Below are positions 9,453-20,293 of a stretch of 64,000 bases of DNA, in pieces. The notes under the pieces are model-generated. The model had not been told where the DNA came from. It made no database searches and was given only the letters and a program-made list of their open reading frames with translations. The stretch's first letter is position 1. The number at the start of each line of letters is the position of its first letter. The position numbers and the translations under genes are program-made. The DNA is from Mannheimia haemolytica. Its GTDB lineage: Bacteria; Pseudomonadota; Gammaproteobacteria; Enterobacterales; Pasteurellaceae. The stretch is from contig NZ_SMAC01000012.1 in assembly GCF_004342115.1 (NCBI RefSeq), positions 16,321 to 80,320 of the forward strand. Direction: 5' to 3'.

Positions 9453-9932
9453 TTACACTTTTGCAATTTTTAGGGCATTTTTGACCGCTTGCGGCACAAA
9501 TTGGCTGATGTCACCATTGTGGCGATAGATTTCCCTTACCATCGTTGAAGAAAGGTAACGCCATTCTATTGAAGGGGGGAAAAAAATAGTTTCTAAATCG
9601 CCCGATAATTTGTAATTTAACTGAGCGAGTTGGATTTCATAGTCAATATCATCTGCCCCACGAATACCACGGATTAACGCTTTGGCATTCTGCTGTTTGG
9701 CAAAGTCTGCTAACAATCCACTAAAGCCAATCACCTCAATATTTTGCCACTGGGTACAGCTTTGTTTAACAAGCTCCACTCGTTCTTCAAGACTAAAAAG
9801 CGGCTGCTTGCTTGGGTTTTGAGCAACGGCAACAATCACTTTTCCAAATAAGTGAGAGGCTTTGCAAATTATGTCCAAATGCCCATTGGTAATGGGATCA
9901 AAGGTGCCTGCATAAATTACGTTATAACTCAT
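9453..9932 (-). CDS. coaD: Phosphopantetheine adenylyltransferase
   Basis: The 159-residue cytosolic enzyme transfers AMP from ATP to 4'-phosphopantetheine, giving dephospho-CoA. The nucleotidyltransferase motifs are clear: [14 protein letters not shown] (T10, H18) at the start and the SSTMVREI motif (about 127-134). The length is typical. The start codon lies one base after the waaA stop (TAAAATG), so the two are likely coupled, an arrangement (kdtA-coaD) also found in enterobacteria. Confidence 0.96.
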   Translation of the reverse strand: MSYNVIYAGTFDPITNGHLDIICKASHLFGKVIVAVAQNPSKQPLFSLEERVELVKQSCTQWQNIEVIGFSGLLADFAKQQNAKALIRGIRGADDIDYEIQLAQLNYKLSGDLETIFFPPSIEWRYLSSTMVREIYRHNGDISQFVPQAVKNALKIAKV

Positions 9933-9933
9933 T

Positions 9934-11214
9934 TTATTTCTCTAAATAGGAGGCTAATAAATCCAAATGGCGTTTTAATGCCCCTTGATTTTCCTGTAAC
10001 ACGCTTAAGCCGGATTTTGCAATTTCTTGTCCGATTTGGGGCTGCTTAAGCAATAATTGAATGCTCTCGGTCAAAGCCTCGACTGAACTTTCAATTTCAA
10101 TCACGCCTTTCACCTCACGCAATTTCTCAAAGATTTCAGGGAAATTATAGGTGTAAAGCCCAGAAACCACCGGAATATTAAAAGCGATTGGTTCAAGTGG
10201 ATTATGCCCACCGTGTTTGACCAAACTGCCTCCTACAAAAGCAATGTCAGACAACCCATACAGTAACATCATTTCCCCCATTGTATCACCTAACATTACT
10301 TGAGTATTTTGGCTTAACGTTTTATTCTCAGTACGTTTTACATAATTTAAATCTGATTTTTGAATCAGTAGCTCAACTAAACCAAAACGCTCCGGATGGC
10401 GAGGCACTAAAATCAACACTAAATTCGGGTAATGCTCTAATAAGAGTTTATGAGCATCTAAAATCAGCTTCTCTTCCCCTTCGTGAGTACTGCCGGCAAT
10501 CCAAATCGGTCTCTCTGTTAAATTCAGACTAGCTTTAGTTTTAATCACCGATTGATGAAGCTGTGGCGTAATTTCTAAATCAAATTTCAGGTTACCGGTA
10601 TTAACCATTTTTGCCGGTGCATAACCGAGTGCTAAATAGCGATCTCGGCTTACCTCATCTTGAGCCATAATCAGACTAATTTGGTTGAGCATATCCTTAA
10701 TGCTACCTTTTACCCAGCCATAACGCTTCGCAGAACGTGGCGATAAGCGGGCATTGGCAATCACAAATGGAATTTTACGAATATTTACTTTACGAATTAA
10801 ATTCGGCCAAAGTTCGGTTTCAATTACAATCATCAATTTCGGATCGATAAAATTCAAAAACCGCTCGATAGCATCAGGTAAGTCATAAGGCAAATAAAAA
10901 TGTGAAACACTATTACCAAAAGCAGCTTGCACACGCCCAGAGCCTGTTGGCGTTACCGTTGTGACTATCAACGGAAGTTCAGGATATTGCTTGCTGACTG
11001 CCTTAATCAAAGGCGTTGCAGCAATCACCTCACCAACCGATGCCGCATGGATTACCACCCCTTTTGCTTTCGGTTTTTCCGATTCGTCATAAATCCCATA
11101 ACGCTCCCATAAACGTTTCCGATAAGCCGGTTGTTTACGCCCTTTGTACCACATTAATAGCAGAACCACAGGCTGTAATAGATAACTTAAACAAATATAG
11201 AGTAAACGTAGCAT
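9934..11214 (-). CDS. waaA: 3-deoxy-D-manno-octulosonic acid (Kdo) transferase
   Basis: The 426-residue protein has an N-terminal membrane anchor (about 1-23), then a GT30 fold. The conserved acceptor-site segment [15 protein letters not shown] carries the catalytic Glu near residue 62. GSTHEGEE and the C-terminal GHNPLEP motif are also present. It adds Kdo to lipid IVA on the inner face of the inner membrane. Whether it adds one or two Kdo residues cannot be read from the sequence (the Haemophilus enzyme adds one). It heads the waaA-coaD-orn-tsaE-amiB run. Confidence 0.95.
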   Translation of the reverse strand: MLRLLYICLSYLLQPVVLLLMWYKGRKQPAYRKRLWERYGIYDESEKPKAKGVVIHAASVGEVIAATPLIKAVSKQYPELPLIVTTVTPTGSGRVQAAFGNSVSHFYLPYDLPDAIERFLNFIDPKLMIVIETELWPNLIRKVNIRKIPFVIANARLSPRSAKRYGWVKGSIKDMLNQISLIMAQDEVSRDRYLALGYAPAKMVNTGNLKFDLEITPQLHQSVIKTKASLNLTERPIWIAGSTHEGEEKLILDAHKLLLEHYPNLVLILVPRHPERFGLVELLIQKSDLNYVKRTENKTLSQNTQVMLGDTMGEMMLLYGLSDIAFVGGSLVKHGGHNPLEPIAFNIPVVSGLYTYNFPEIFEKLREVKGVIEIESSVEALTESIQLLLKQPQIGQEIAKSGLSVLQENQGALKRHLDLLASYLEK

Positions 11215-11237
11215 TTATTTTCCTTATACCATAACCC

Positions 11238-11420
11238 TCGCCTCTTGTGGGAGAGGGGGAATATTGCAAACTGTTACAAAAAAACGACCGCTTGCCCTCT
11301 CTCTGATAAAATTGCTGAACACAATTTTATCGGTCTCTCTCCCACAAGGGGAGAGAGTCAAATACGCCAATAAATCGTTCCTCTCTTGTTCGAGAGGGGG
11401 GAACAAGCGGTTATTTTTAC
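11238..11420. repeat. Intergenic cluster of small hairpins with flanking uptake sequences
   Basis: The waaA-trhP gap holds four short inverted repeats: CCTCT/AGAGG near 11241-11256, GATAAAATTG/CAATTTTATC at 11304-11331, CTCTCTCCC/GGGGAGAGAG near 11335-11357, and CCTCTC/GAGAGG near 11380-11397. Two uptake cores in opposite orientation (11286-11294 and 11404-11412) enclose the last three. No gene is seen. It may include the trhP terminator. Confidence 0.6.
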
Positions 11421-11493
11421 CAAAAATTTTGCAATCTATATCCTCAAAGACAAAACCACGGAATAACCTTAATCCGTGGTTTATCTCGCATCA

Positions 11494-12873
11494 TTACGCT
11501 TGATGTGGATTGCGGGTATTCGTATTCACTAAGTTACGCATTAAAAGTGCAAAATCCAACTCAATATCTGCCGGCACATCTAAAAAGACAAAATGCCCGT
11601 CACCGAGTGCTGCGTCCACATTTTCATTTTTGCGGTTAAGCATACGCTCGATTTTAAATACAATGTTGCCTTTAGGGGTCATCATTTCCACTGAATCGCC
11701 CACTAAGAATTTGTTTTTCACTGCCACTTCCGCCAAGCCTTCTGCATTGCGTTTGCCGGTAAATTCGCCCACAAATTGTTGGCGTTCTGAAATCGAATAG
11801 CCATATTCATAGTTTTGGTATTCATCGTGAGTATGACGACGTAAGAAGCCCTCTGTATAACCACGGTGTGCAAGGCTTTCAAGAGTATCCATTAAACTTT
11901 CGTCAAACGGTTTACCGGCAGCGGCATCATCAATCGCCTTACGATACACCTGAGCCGTTCTCGCACAGTAATAGAACGATTTCGTACGCCCCTCAATTTT
12001 CAGTGAATGCACCCCCATTTGAGTTAAACGCTCAACGTGTTGTACTGCACGCAGATCTTTAGAGTTCATAAAATAGGTGCCGTGTTCATCTTCAAAGGCG
12101 GTCATTTGCTCATCAGGGCGTTGTGATTCTGTATAAAGGAACACTTTATCTGTTGCTTCGCCATTACCTAGAGTAGGAGCCACATTTTTGACTTCAATTT
12201 CCGGCTCATACTTAGGCACAATTTGCCCTACCTCATCAATCTTACCTTCTTCCATTTTATATTCCCAACGGCAAGCATTGGTGCAAGTGCCTTGGTTTGG
12301 GTCACGCTTATTGATATAGCCTGAAAGCAAGCAGCGACCTGAATATGCCATACACAAAGCACCGTGAACGAAGATCTCAAGCTCCATATCCGGCACTTGT
12401 TCACGAATTTCTTCGATCTCTTCGAGTGATAATTCACGGGATAAAATCACACGGGTTAGCCCCATTTGACGCCAGAATTTCACCGTTGCCCAGTTTACCG
12501 CATTGGCTTGCACCGAAAGATGAATATCCATTTCAGGGAAATTTTCACGCACCAACATAATTAAGCCCGGATCAGACATAATCAAAGCGTCCGGCTTCAT
12601 ATCCACTACCACTTTTAGATCTTTGATGAAGGTTTTTAATTTTGAGTTGTGTGGCGCAATGTTTACCACCACATAGAATTTTTTTCCTAAGGCGTGGGCT
12701 TCATCAATCGCAACTTTTAAATTGGCGTGGTTAAATTCATTATTACGCACACGCAAGCTATAACGGGGCTGTCCTGCATAAATCGCATCGGCACCATAAG
12801 CAAAAGCGTAACGCATATTTTTTAAAGAACCTGCAGGCGAAAGTAGCTCAGGTTTGGCATATTTTAAAGTCAT
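11494..12873 (-). CDS. trhP: tRNA 5-hydroxyuridine synthesis protein, peptidase U32 family
   Basis: The 459-residue protein (YegQ) has the U32 family signature. It begins PELLSPAGSLKNMRYAFAYGADAIY. The central block HGALCMAYSGRCLLSGY...NQGTCTNACRWEY carries the conserved cysteines. A C-terminal beta-barrel follows. Established knowledge: YegQ/TrhP acts in prephenate-dependent formation of 5-hydroxyuridine at tRNA position 34, despite its peptidase family name. The AAGAGAA upstream of the ATG supports the start. It appears to be a single-gene unit. Confidence 0.92.
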   Translation of the reverse strand: MTLKYAKPELLSPAGSLKNMRYAFAYGADAIYAGQPRYSLRVRNNEFNHANLKVAIDEAHALGKKFYVVVNIAPHNSKLKTFIKDLKVVVDMKPDALIMSDPGLIMLVRENFPEMDIHLSVQANAVNWATVKFWRQMGLTRVILSRELSLEEIEEIREQVPDMELEIFVHGALCMAYSGRCLLSGYINKRDPNQGTCTNACRWEYKMEEGKIDEVGQIVPKYEPEIEVKNVAPTLGNGEATDKVFLYTESQRPDEQMTAFEDEHGTYFMNSKDLRAVQHVERLTQMGVHSLKIEGRTKSFYYCARTAQVYRKAIDDAAAGKPFDESLMDTLESLAHRGYTEGFLRRHTHDEYQNYEYGYSISERQQFVGEFTGKRNAEGLAEVAVKNKFLVGDSVEMMTPKGNIVFKIERMLNRKNENVDAALGDGHFVFLDVPADIELDFALLMRNLVNTNTRNPHQA

Positions 12874-13000
12874 ATTATTCTCTTTTCTGATAACAAGTCA
12901 GGACTTCTCGACGTGAGAAGCGTAAGCGGTATATTTTCTAAGAAATATTGCGTGATGGCAAGCTAATCCATTACAATCCGATTTTTATGTGGGGAAAAAT

Positions 13001-13372
13001 ATGAAACTTAAATACCTTTTAGCAACAATATTACTGGCTTTTTCAACATTTACCGTCGCTCAAAGCATCAAGACGGAGATGATGCAAATGAATATGCAAG
13101 CGAATAAATTGATGCGTGCCGAATCGGCAGAAGAGTTTAGCGAAATTGCGAATGATTTCATTATAATTACCGAGAAAACCAAAGGGATTTTTCCCAATAG
13201 CGTAGAAGGCGATAAAGCAGCTCAGGAAGATTACCAAGCCGGTATGCAAAAATTAATTGATATGGTTAATCAAGCCATTGAGAAAGCTCAAGCAGGTGAA
13301 TTGCAAGAAGCAAAAATGCTGATTTCCGAGCTTGAAATGATCAAGCGTGAATATCACAAAAAATACAAATAA
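13001..13372 (+). CDS. cybC: Soluble cytochrome b562
   Basis: The 123-residue exported protein has a signal peptide (about 1-20, cleaved near VAQS). The four-helix b562 fold follows. Both heme ligands are in place: a Met in the first helix (EMMQMN) and the His in the last helix (REYHKKYK, matching NAYHQKYR of E. coli). It would be a periplasmic electron carrier of unknown partner. An upstream in-frame GTG at 12989 is possible, but GGGG at 12991-12994 fits the ATG at 13001, which also begins a proper signal peptide. Confidence 0.85.
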   Translation: MKLKYLLATILLAFSTFTVAQSIKTEMMQMNMQANKLMRAESAEEFSEIANDFIIITEKTKGIFPNSVEGDKAAQEDYQAGMQKLIDMVNQAIEKAQAGELQEAKMLISELEMIKREYHKKYK

Positions 13373-13384
13373 TTCAACACATTA

Positions 13385-13410
13385 AAAGGGTGAGCTAAAG
13401 CTCACCCTTT
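13385..13410. terminator. Bidirectional terminator between cybC and dnaE
   Basis: The perfect stem AAAGGGTGAGC / GCTCACCCTTT with a 4-base loop lies between the convergent cybC and dnaE stops. Short T-runs exist on both strands. Confidence 0.8.
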
Positions 13411-16400
13411 CTATTCAAATTCCAGTTCAACCGAATTCTCACCAAGAAGTGCCTTTAATTCGCTAAACATTGCCTCATTCGGGCTGATTCGCCACTCTAC
13501 TCCGCCTTTGAGCAATACCCTACCTTCCGGGCTTTGGTAATAAAAATGCAGCGGTAAAGTGCCTTCTTTATGTGGGGTGATGATAGCGGTCATTTTTTTA
13601 ATAAAATCTGCAGAAAGTTGCTCTTTGCTAATCGCTAACGCTAAACTTTTGGCAAATCGACCCCTTGCTTCATCAAGGGATAACACTTCTCGAGCCGACA
13701 TTTTCAGTCCACCGCTGAAATCATCAAACTGTACCGAACCTGTTGCCACAATAATTTGGTCTTGTTGCATCAAATGCCCGAAATTTTCTAAGGCTTCCGA
13801 GAAAAGGGTAATGTCCAATTTCCCCGAGCGATCTTCAATAGTCGCAATCCCAATACGGCTTCCTCGCTTGGTAACTGCCACTCGAGATGCCATAACAATT
13901 CCTGAAACCGTGGTCATTTGCCCTCGGAAAGTCGGTTGCAATTCATTCAGCCGATTAGGGGCATAGTGGGATAATTCTTTGAGGAATCTACCAATCGGGT
14001 GTCCGCTTAAATACAGCCCGAGCGTGGCACGCTCTCCATCTAAAATCACTTGCTCCGACCATTTTGGCGTATTGGCGTAAGCATTTTGCACTTCTTCCGG
14101 TGTCTCGGTAAGCACGCCAAACATATCGCTCTGCCCGAGTTCCTCCATTTTAGCGTGCTGATCTGAGGCTTTAAGTGCATCTTCCAAATTCTTCATCAAG
14201 GCAGCTCGGTGAGGGCCTAATTTGTCAAAAGCACCGGACATAATCAGGCTTTCAAAGGTGCGGCGGTTGATTTTTTTCAGATCGACCCGAGCGGTTAAAT
14301 CAAATAGATCTTTAAATTTCCCCTCTTTTTGGCGAGCTGCCAGAATTGCCTCAATCGGTCCTTCCCCAACGCCTTTAATTGCTCCTAGCCCGTAAACAAT
14401 TTCGCCTTTTTCATTTACGCTAAAACGATGTTTACCGCTGTTTACATCAGGCGGCACAACGGTTAAGCCCATATTCATACACTCATCGTAGAACCCGACA
14501 ATTTTATCGGTATTATCCATCTCTGAGGTCATTACCGCAGCCATAAATTCTGCCGGATAATGGGCTTTTAGCCAAAGTGTTTGGTAAGAAACCAACGCAT
14601 AAGCTGCTGAGTGAGATTTATTAAAGCCGTAGCCGGCAAACTTTTCTACCAAGTCAAAAATTTGACCGGCAAGTTTACCGTCAATCCCTTTGGCTTCCGC
14701 CCCTTTTTCAAACACTTCACGCTGTGCAGCCATTTCCTCCGGTTTCTTCTTACCCATTGCACGGCGGAGTAAGTCCGCTCCACCGAGTGTATAACCGGCA
14801 AGCTCTTGTGCAATTTGCATAACCTGTTCTTGGTAAACAATGACCCCATAAGTCGGCTCGAGAATAGGTTTTAAGCATTCGTGTTGGTATTGCGGATCAG
14901 GATAAGAAACCTCTTCTTTGCCGTGTTTACGGTCAATAAAGTTCTGCACCATACCTGATTCCAGCGGCCCTGGGCGGAATAGTGCCACCAATGCGATAAT
15001 ATCTTCAAAACAGTCCGGCTTCAGGCGAGAAATTAAGTCTTTCATTCCCCGTGATTCAAGCTGGAATACTGCTGTAGTTTTAGCTGCCAGCAACAGAGCA
15101 AAGGATTTTTTATCATCAAGCGAAATGGTTTCAATCCGAATCGGCTCTTTGCCTTCACGAGCCAAACGTTCGTTAATCATCTCCAACGCCCATTTGATGA
15201 TGGTGAGCGTACGCAAGCCTAAGAAGTCAAACTTCACCAATCCTGCATATTCCACGTCATTTTTATCAAAATGGGTAACCGGGTGTAAGCCCTCGCTATC
15301 GCAATAAAGCGGCGAAAAATCGGTAATCGCAGTTGGGGCGATCACCACACCACCAGCGTGTTTACCTGCATTACGAGTTACACCTTCGAGCTTACGAGCC
15401 ATATCAATAAGGTCTTTCACCTCTTCATCGGCTTCATATAGCTCAGGCAATTTTGGCTCAGCGGCAAAGGCTTTTTCAAGCGTCATTCCTGGATCGGGCG
15501 GAATGAGTTTGGAGATGCGATCCACAAAGCTATAGGGGTGTCCAAGCACTCGCCCTACATCTCGAATGACCGCTTTCGCCGCCATAGTACCGAATGTGAT
15601 AATTTGCGATACCGCTTGTCGCCCGTAGGTTTCCGCAACGTGTTCAATCACACGGTCTCGCCCGTCCATACAGAAATCAACGTCAAAATCGGGCATTGAA
15701 ACACGCTCAGGGTTGAGAAAACGCTCAAAAAGCAAATCAAATTCCAATGGGTCAAGATCGGTAATCTTCAACGCATAAGCCACCAATGAGCCTGCCCCTG
15801 AGCCACGACCCGGTCCTACCGGAATATCATTATCTTTGGACCATTGGATAAACTCCATCACGATCAAAAAGTAACCCGGGAACCCCATTTGGTTGATCAC
15901 ATCTAATTCAACTTGCAATCTTTCGTCATAAACCGACCGCTTGTTCGCCCTTTCCTCAGGATCAGGGAATAGAAACTCTAAACGCTCTTCTAAGCCTTCT
16001 TTCGATTTTTTTACCAAGAAATCTTCGGTGGAAAGCTCACCGGTCGGGAAATTTGGCAGGAAATACTCGCCCAAACGCACGGTAACCGAACAGCGTTTCG
16101 CAATTTCAACCGTGTTTGCCAATGCACTCGGTAAATCGGCAAACAGCTTGCACATTTCCTCTTCAGTACGGAAATATTGTTTCGGTGAGTATTTTTTCGG
16201 GCGTTTCGGGTCGTCTAGGGTGTAGCTGTCGTGAATGGCAACCCGAATTTCGTGTGCGTCAAAGTCATCTTCTTTCAAGAAGACAACATCATTTACCGCC
16301 ACTAACGGAATTGCATTTTTTTGTGAAAATTCGACCGCTTGTTTGATATAGCGTTCTTCGTCTGCCCGTCCGGTACGGCAAACGGAAAGGTAAAAATGAT

Positions 16401-16887
16401 TCGGGTAATATTGCTGATAAAAAGCCACTTTTTCTTCAGCTTCTTGTCGGTTTTCTTTGAGTAAGGCTTTACCCACATCGCCCATTCGCCCGCCCGAAAG
16501 AATGATAATGCCTTCATTCAACTCTGCCAGCCATTCACGTTCCACCATCGGAAATTCAATATAGCCTTGCTGATAGGCCTTAGACAAAATTTGGGTAATG
16601 TTATGGTAGCCTTTATTGTTCTTTGCAAGTAATGTCAGTTCAAAATAATCTTCACTGCCTGCCTCGGTTCTCACATAAACATCCGCCCCGATAATCGGCT
16701 TAATTCCAGCTCCCAATGCTTCGCCATAAAATTTCACCAACCCGCAAAAATTAGTAAAATCCGTCAAGCCCATCGCCACCATATTATTGGCAACCGCCGT
16801 TTTGACTAACGATTTAACCTTAGCTAAACCATTAATCATTGAGAAATCACTGTGAACTTTTAAATGAACGAAACGACAATCTGACAT
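13411..16887 (-). CDS. dnaE: DNA polymerase III alpha subunit
   Basis: The 1158-residue protein is the replicative polymerase. The PHP domain opens with [14 protein letters not shown]. The palm carries the catalytic aspartates in [13 protein letters not shown] (about 397-409) and a third in VKFDFLGL (about 554). A helix-hairpin-helix region, an OB fold (near [11 protein letters not shown]) and a C-terminal tau-binding part follow. It works with the epsilon and theta subunits and the beta clamp. The length matches DnaE, not DnaE2 or PolC. The frame is uninterrupted. A nested repeat element fills the upstream gap to lptG. Confidence 0.97.
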   Translation of the reverse strand: MSDCRFVHLKVHSDFSMINGLAKVKSLVKTAVANNMVAMGLTDFTNFCGLVKFYGEALGAGIKPIIGADVYVRTEAGSEDYFELTLLAKNNKGYHNITQILSKAYQQGYIEFPMVEREWLAELNEGIIILSGGRMGDVGKALLKENRQEAEEKVAFYQQYYPNHFYLSVCRTGRADEERYIKQAVEFSQKNAIPLVAVNDVVFLKEDDFDAHEIRVAIHDSYTLDDPKRPKKYSPKQYFRTEEEMCKLFADLPSALANTVEIAKRCSVTVRLGEYFLPNFPTGELSTEDFLVKKSKEGLEERLEFLFPDPEERANKRSVYDERLQVELDVINQMGFPGYFLIVMEFIQWSKDNDIPVGPGRGSGAGSLVAYALKITDLDPLEFDLLFERFLNPERVSMPDFDVDFCMDGRDRVIEHVAETYGRQAVSQIITFGTMAAKAVIRDVGRVLGHPYSFVDRISKLIPPDPGMTLEKAFAAEPKLPELYEADEEVKDLIDMARKLEGVTRNAGKHAGGVVIAPTAITDFSPLYCDSEGLHPVTHFDKNDVEYAGLVKFDFLGLRTLTIIKWALEMINERLAREGKEPIRIETISLDDKKSFALLLAAKTTAVFQLESRGMKDLISRLKPDCFEDIIALVALFRPGPLESGMVQNFIDRKHGKEEVSYPDPQYQHECLKPILEPTYGVIVYQEQVMQIAQELAGYTLGGADLLRRAMGKKKPEEMAAQREVFEKGAEAKGIDGKLAGQIFDLVEKFAGYGFNKSHSAAYALVSYQTLWLKAHYPAEFMAAVMTSEMDNTDKIVGFYDECMNMGLTVVPPDVNSGKHRFSVNEKGEIVYGLGAIKGVGEGPIEAILAARQKEGKFKDLFDLTARVDLKKINRRTFESLIMSGAFDKLGPHRAALMKNLEDALKASDQHAKMEELGQSDMFGVLTETPEEVQNAYANTPKWSEQVILDGERATLGLYLSGHPIGRFLKELSHYAPNRLNELQPTFRGQMTTVSGIVMASRVAVTKRGSRIGIATIEDRSGKLDITLFSEALENFGHLMQQDQIIVATGSVQFDDFSGGLKMSAREVLSLDEARGRFAKSLALAISKEQLSADFIKKMTAIITPHKEGTLPLHFYYQSPEGRVLLKGGVEWRISPNEAMFSELKALLGENSVELEFE

Positions 16888-16913
16888 AGGAATATAATCT
16901 AAGTAAAGCAGTT

Positions 16914-17104
16914 CCCCTCTTTAGTAAAGACTGTCAGGTTCTAAAAAGTGAAGCCTGCTGTGAATAAAATCCCGTTGGGCGAATGTTATTCGCCCCTACA
17001 AACGAGCATTATTCTTGCTCAGAGTTACATTTAAAATCCGAATGTAGGGGCGAATTACATTCGCCCTTTCAGAACCTGACAACCCTGCTTTATCTAAAGA
17101 GGGG
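16914..17104. repeat. Nested inverted-repeat element between lptG and dnaE
   Basis: The outer arms are 16914-16942 (CCCCTCTTTAG...TCAGGTTCT) and its imperfect complement at 17071-17104. The inner arms are 16977-16999 (GGGCGAATGTTATTCGCCCC + TAC) and 17044-17066, complementary with one mismatch. Each inner arm is itself a small hairpin. The same outer arm sequence recurs at 60888-61069, so this is a dispersed element. It lies directly upstream of dnaE and at the lptG stop. Confidence 0.8.
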
Positions 17105-17112
17105 AGTAAAAA

Positions 17113-18210
17113 TTAATCACGTTTTTTGCTTAACAGCCACCAAACGATGATCAAACAGAGTAGGCTTGGAATTAATGCTCCAACCGGTACAGGTAACCAA
17201 GTGGCAATTAAGCTTAAATTGCCAAACACAATATTTGCCACATAGAACATAAAGCCGGCAACAATACCAATCACAATTTTCGCCCCCATCGTACTACTAC
17301 GAAGCGGCCCGAAAATAAAGGAGATCGCAAGTAGCATCATCACCGCCATTGAGATTGGTTGGAATACTTTTCGCCAGAAGGTGATCTCAAAACGTTTTGG
17401 ATCTTGTCCGGTATCTTTTAAGAAGCCGACATAATCTGCCAAGCCTGAAATCGAGAGCGACTCCGGTTTGAGTGAAACAATGCCTAATTTGCTAGGGGTT
17501 AAACTGGTTTGCCAAACTTGATCCGGCTGTTTAGCTTGCTGGATCTGATTTTCTCCCACAGTCGATTTTTCCACTTTAGACAACACCCAGCCTTTTTCAT
17601 CGCTGTAATTCGCAGTACCGGCTTTTAAAACGGATTGCAATTCACGTTTGTTTTGTCCTTCGCCGAATTGATAAATCAGTACGTTATCTAAGCTTTTTTC
17701 ATTTTTAATATGATTGATATAGATAAATGAATTGCCATCTTTCGCCCAAAACCCGTCTTTTGTCGCAAGCATTGAGCCACCGCTTTGAGCAATCGAACGC
17801 ATATTACGGGCAAATTGCTCGGTTTGTGGCACGCCCCATTCGCCAATAATCATAGTAAAAAGTACCAGCGGTAAGGCAGTTTTCATCACGGCTAAACCAA
17901 TGCGGAAACGGGAAAAACCGGAGGCTTGCATCACCACCAATTCACTGCGGCTCGCAAGGTTGCCTAAACCGAGTAATGAGCCAAGTAATGCCGCAATCGG
18001 GAAAAAGGTTTCGATATCTCGTGGAATAGTTAAAAAAGTATAGTATGCCGCTTTTAAGCCATCGTAAGAGCCACGCCCTACATCACGAAACTCTTCCACA
18101 AATTTAATAATCGCCCCAAGCCCAATCAACATAAACAGGGTTAAAAAAATCGCGGATAAAATCGTTTTGCCGATGTAGCGTTCTAAAATATTCATTGAGA
18201 AAAATTGCAT
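17113..18210 (-). CDS. lptG: LPS export permease LptG
   Basis: The 365-residue inner-membrane protein has the YjgP/YjgQ layout: three N-terminal membrane segments, a periplasmic domain (about 135-265), and three C-terminal segments. With LptF and the ATPase LptB it extracts LPS from the inner membrane and passes it to LptC and LptA. The start at 18210 overlaps the lptF stop by one base (TAATG) and has GGCGG upstream. An internal ATG at 18195 (MNILERYIGKT) is the alternative and gives the more usual family N-terminus. Confidence 0.95.
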   Translation of the reverse strand: MQFFSMNILERYIGKTILSAIFLTLFMLIGLGAIIKFVEEFRDVGRGSYDGLKAAYYTFLTIPRDIETFFPIAALLGSLLGLGNLASRSELVVMQASGFSRFRIGLAVMKTALPLVLFTMIIGEWGVPQTEQFARNMRSIAQSGGSMLATKDGFWAKDGNSFIYINHIKNEKSLDNVLIYQFGEGQNKRELQSVLKAGTANYSDEKGWVLSKVEKSTVGENQIQQAKQPDQVWQTSLTPSKLGIVSLKPESLSISGLADYVGFLKDTGQDPKRFEITFWRKVFQPISMAVMMLLAISFIFGPLRSSTMGAKIVIGIVAGFMFYVANIVFGNLSLIATWLPVPVGALIPSLLCLIIVWWLLSKKRD

Positions 18211-19319
18211 TATGCCACCGCCTTATTGGTTAATTTTTTTGCACCAAATTGATAGCGTAACTTAGACATAAATTTACTATCCCACGCATTTAAAATAACA
18301 CCTAAAACTAAAAAGGCAACTGATACCAACGGCATTAACACTTCCGCATTCAACTTGCCTGATGCCCCTGACGATTTCAGCGAGCTTTGTAGTAAGAAAT
18401 AGATTAAATAAAGCAATAACGCCGGCAGTAGTTTAGCAAAACGCCCTTGACGAGGGTTTACACTACTCATTGGCACCGCTAATAATGCCATTAACGGTAC
18501 AGCTAAAATCAAAGCAAGCCGCCAATGAAGCTCGGCTTTTGCTTCCGGCGTTTTGGTTTCCATTAATTTCTTGAAATCGGCTCGTTGCACTAATTTCTCA
18601 TCAGATTCAACGTCTTGATAGCCTAAATAAGCAGAATAATTCTCAAAATGTGAAATACGGAAATCGGCACTTTGTGGTGTACCTTCAAAACGCTTGCTCT
18701 CTGCCAAGGTTAAGACTTGATCACCATTTGGCAAACCTTGCAACGTGCCGGATTCAGCAACAACCACTGAAGGTTTGTTTTTCTTCTGCTGTTCCGGCTG
18801 GAAAACGTAGATATCATTTAGACTGTTATTTTCAATTTTATCAATAAATAACACATAGCCACCGGCAGACATAAATTGTCCGGCCGAAAGAGCCGCAAAA
18901 CGTGGGTTGGCTTTCGCTTCCGCTAACATTTCACTCTGTTTATTAATTGCCCAAGGCGTAAGCCAAAACACGTTATAAACCGCTAATGCAGTGGTAAAAA
19001 TCGAGAGAAACATCGCCACTTTAACCAATAGCCCTTGCCCGATACCACAAGCCCGCATTACGGTAATTTCACTTTCGGCATAAAACCGCCCGAGGGTTAA
19101 TAACAAGGCGATAAACAGTGAGAGTGGCAGCATTAATTGTGCCATTGTCGGCATACCTAAGCCTAATAAGCTCACCACTAAATCTGCCGGTACTTTACCA
19201 CTCACAGCAGAACTTAGAACACGCACTAATTGCTGACAAAAAAAGATCAGTAATAAGATAAACAATATCGCCAATTGGCTTTTAAATATCTCTTTGGTTA
19301 AATATCGGCTTAAGATCAC
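18210..19319 (-). CDS. lptF: LPS export permease LptF
   Basis: The 369-residue inner-membrane protein is the partner of LptG. It has the same layout of three N-terminal helices ([16 protein letters not shown] onward), a periplasmic beta-jellyroll domain (about 125-265) and three C-terminal helices. It is needed for LPS transport to the cell surface. lptF and lptG are translationally coupled. As in E. coli, pepA lies divergently upstream, but here an extra minus-strand gene (19493-20293) sits between them. Confidence 0.95.
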   Translation of the reverse strand: MILSRYLTKEIFKSQLAILFILLLIFFCQQLVRVLSSAVSGKVPADLVVSLLGLGMPTMAQLMLPLSLFIALLLTLGRFYAESEITVMRACGIGQGLLVKVAMFLSIFTTALAVYNVFWLTPWAINKQSEMLAEAKANPRFAALSAGQFMSAGGYVLFIDKIENNSLNDIYVFQPEQQKKNKPSVVVAESGTLQGLPNGDQVLTLAESKRFEGTPQSADFRISHFENYSAYLGYQDVESDEKLVQRADFKKLMETKTPEAKAELHWRLALILAVPLMALLAVPMSSVNPRQGRFAKLLPALLLYLIYFLLQSSLKSSGASGKLNAEVLMPLVSVAFLVLGVILNAWDSKFMSKLRYQFGAKKLTNKAVA

Positions 19320-19466
19320 GTTTTTTCTCTATAACATTTACAAATCTGAATACCGCTAAACACAAACGGTCTATTTTTGTTAATTTTTTGCAAAGAGCGC
19401 AAAATAACTTATTCGAATCGCTAATAATACCTTTTTCATACAAAAAAATCACCTATAGAAAATATC

Positions 19467-19487
19467 ACGCACGGCAAAAGCGTGCGT
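19467..19487 (-). terminator. Weak terminator after the unknown exported protein
   Basis: The perfect 7-base stem ACGCACG / CGTGCGT has a 7-base loop and is followed on the minus strand by a short T-rich stretch (GATATTTTC). It lies 5 bases past the stop of the gene at 19493. Confidence 0.45.
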
Positions 19488-19492
19488 AAGTA

Positions 19493-20293
19493 TTATTGTT
19501 TTTTCGATTTTTTCGATGATGTTGCTTTATGAGCTTCAAGAATTAATTTCTTACCTTGGCTATCTTCAATTTCAATCTTAGGTGGTGCTTCCGTATTTTG
19601 ATGAAGGATAGCTATAATATTTTCACCTTGTGCAATATCTTCAAAGTTTCCTTTCACACGTAACTTAGCCGCATCAACACTAGTGTCAAATACTAAGAAT
19701 GTACCTAATGCGGTAACTCTAAGATTTTTAAGCCCTATATTGTCCTTCGTTACCGTTTTATATTGAGGTGCTTTTTTCCCTTTTGCAGCCATAATCTTCT
19801 CTTGATTAGTCGCAATATTAAGAATATTTTGAACTTTAGTCGCTTCTGCTGTAGATTGTGCCTGTTCTGTTAAATTTGGTTCTCCATCAAAAATAACATC
19901 CCCAACAAATTGCACCTCTTTAGGCTCATTTTGCAATAATGGTGCAACGTCTTTAGCTGAAACAACCAAAAATAACCGTTCACCTATTTTTTCAAAACGG
20001 ACATCAATATTGGTTAATTGTGATTCAATTTGTTCATTAATTGTCTTGATCGCAGTTTCTGTCTCATTTTGAAGCGATATTTTACGTGTAATATCAACAT
20101 CATAAGCAATAAAACCAACTTTTAAACGTTGTGATAACTGCTGAAGTAAATTGCCCACATTTCCATCATAAGAAAGACGTAACTTTGCCTGCTCATAGCG
20201 ACTAATTTGAGCATCATCATTAGCGAAAATAGTGTTTTGAGTCCCTAAGCCGATTAGACCAACAACAAACGTTTTACCCCAAAAGCGCATCAT
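19493..20293 (-). CDS. Predicted periplasmic protein, STN- or DotD/TraH-like domain, function unknown
   Basis: I do not recognise this gene with certainty. The 266-residue product has a signal peptide (MMRFWGKTFVVGLIGLG..., cleaved near IFA) and no lipobox Cys. Residues about 33-110 (LRLSYDGNVGNLLQQLSQRL...) resemble the short domain at the N-terminus of secretins and TonB receptors, and the DotD/TraH fold of type IV secretion. The C-terminal 100 residues are unassigned and end in a Lys/Ser-rich tail. The frame opens at a TTG (20305), but GGAG at 20298-20301 fits the ATG at 20293. No secretion or pilus genes are nearby. It stands between lptF and divergent pepA. Confidence 0.6.
   Translation of the reverse strand: MMRFWGKTFVVGLIGLGTQNTIFANDDAQISRYEQAKLRLSYDGNVGNLLQQLSQRLKVGFIAYDVDITRKISLQNETETAIKTINEQIESQLTNIDVRFEKIGERLFLVVSAKDVAPLLQNEPKEVQFVGDVIFDGEPNLTEQAQSTAEATKVQNILNIATNQEKIMAAKGKKAPQYKTVTKDNIGLKNLRVTALGTFLVFDTSVDAAKLRVKGNFEDIAQGENIIAILHQNTEAPPKIEIEDSQGKKLILEAHKATSSKKSKKQ

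Noticed and set aside
12904..12949. Two small inverted repeats (CTTCTC/GAGAAG and ATATTT/AAATAT) before cybC
   Set aside because: Short stems with no T-run and no clear link to a promoter. The divergent trhP and cybC promoters are enough to explain the gap.
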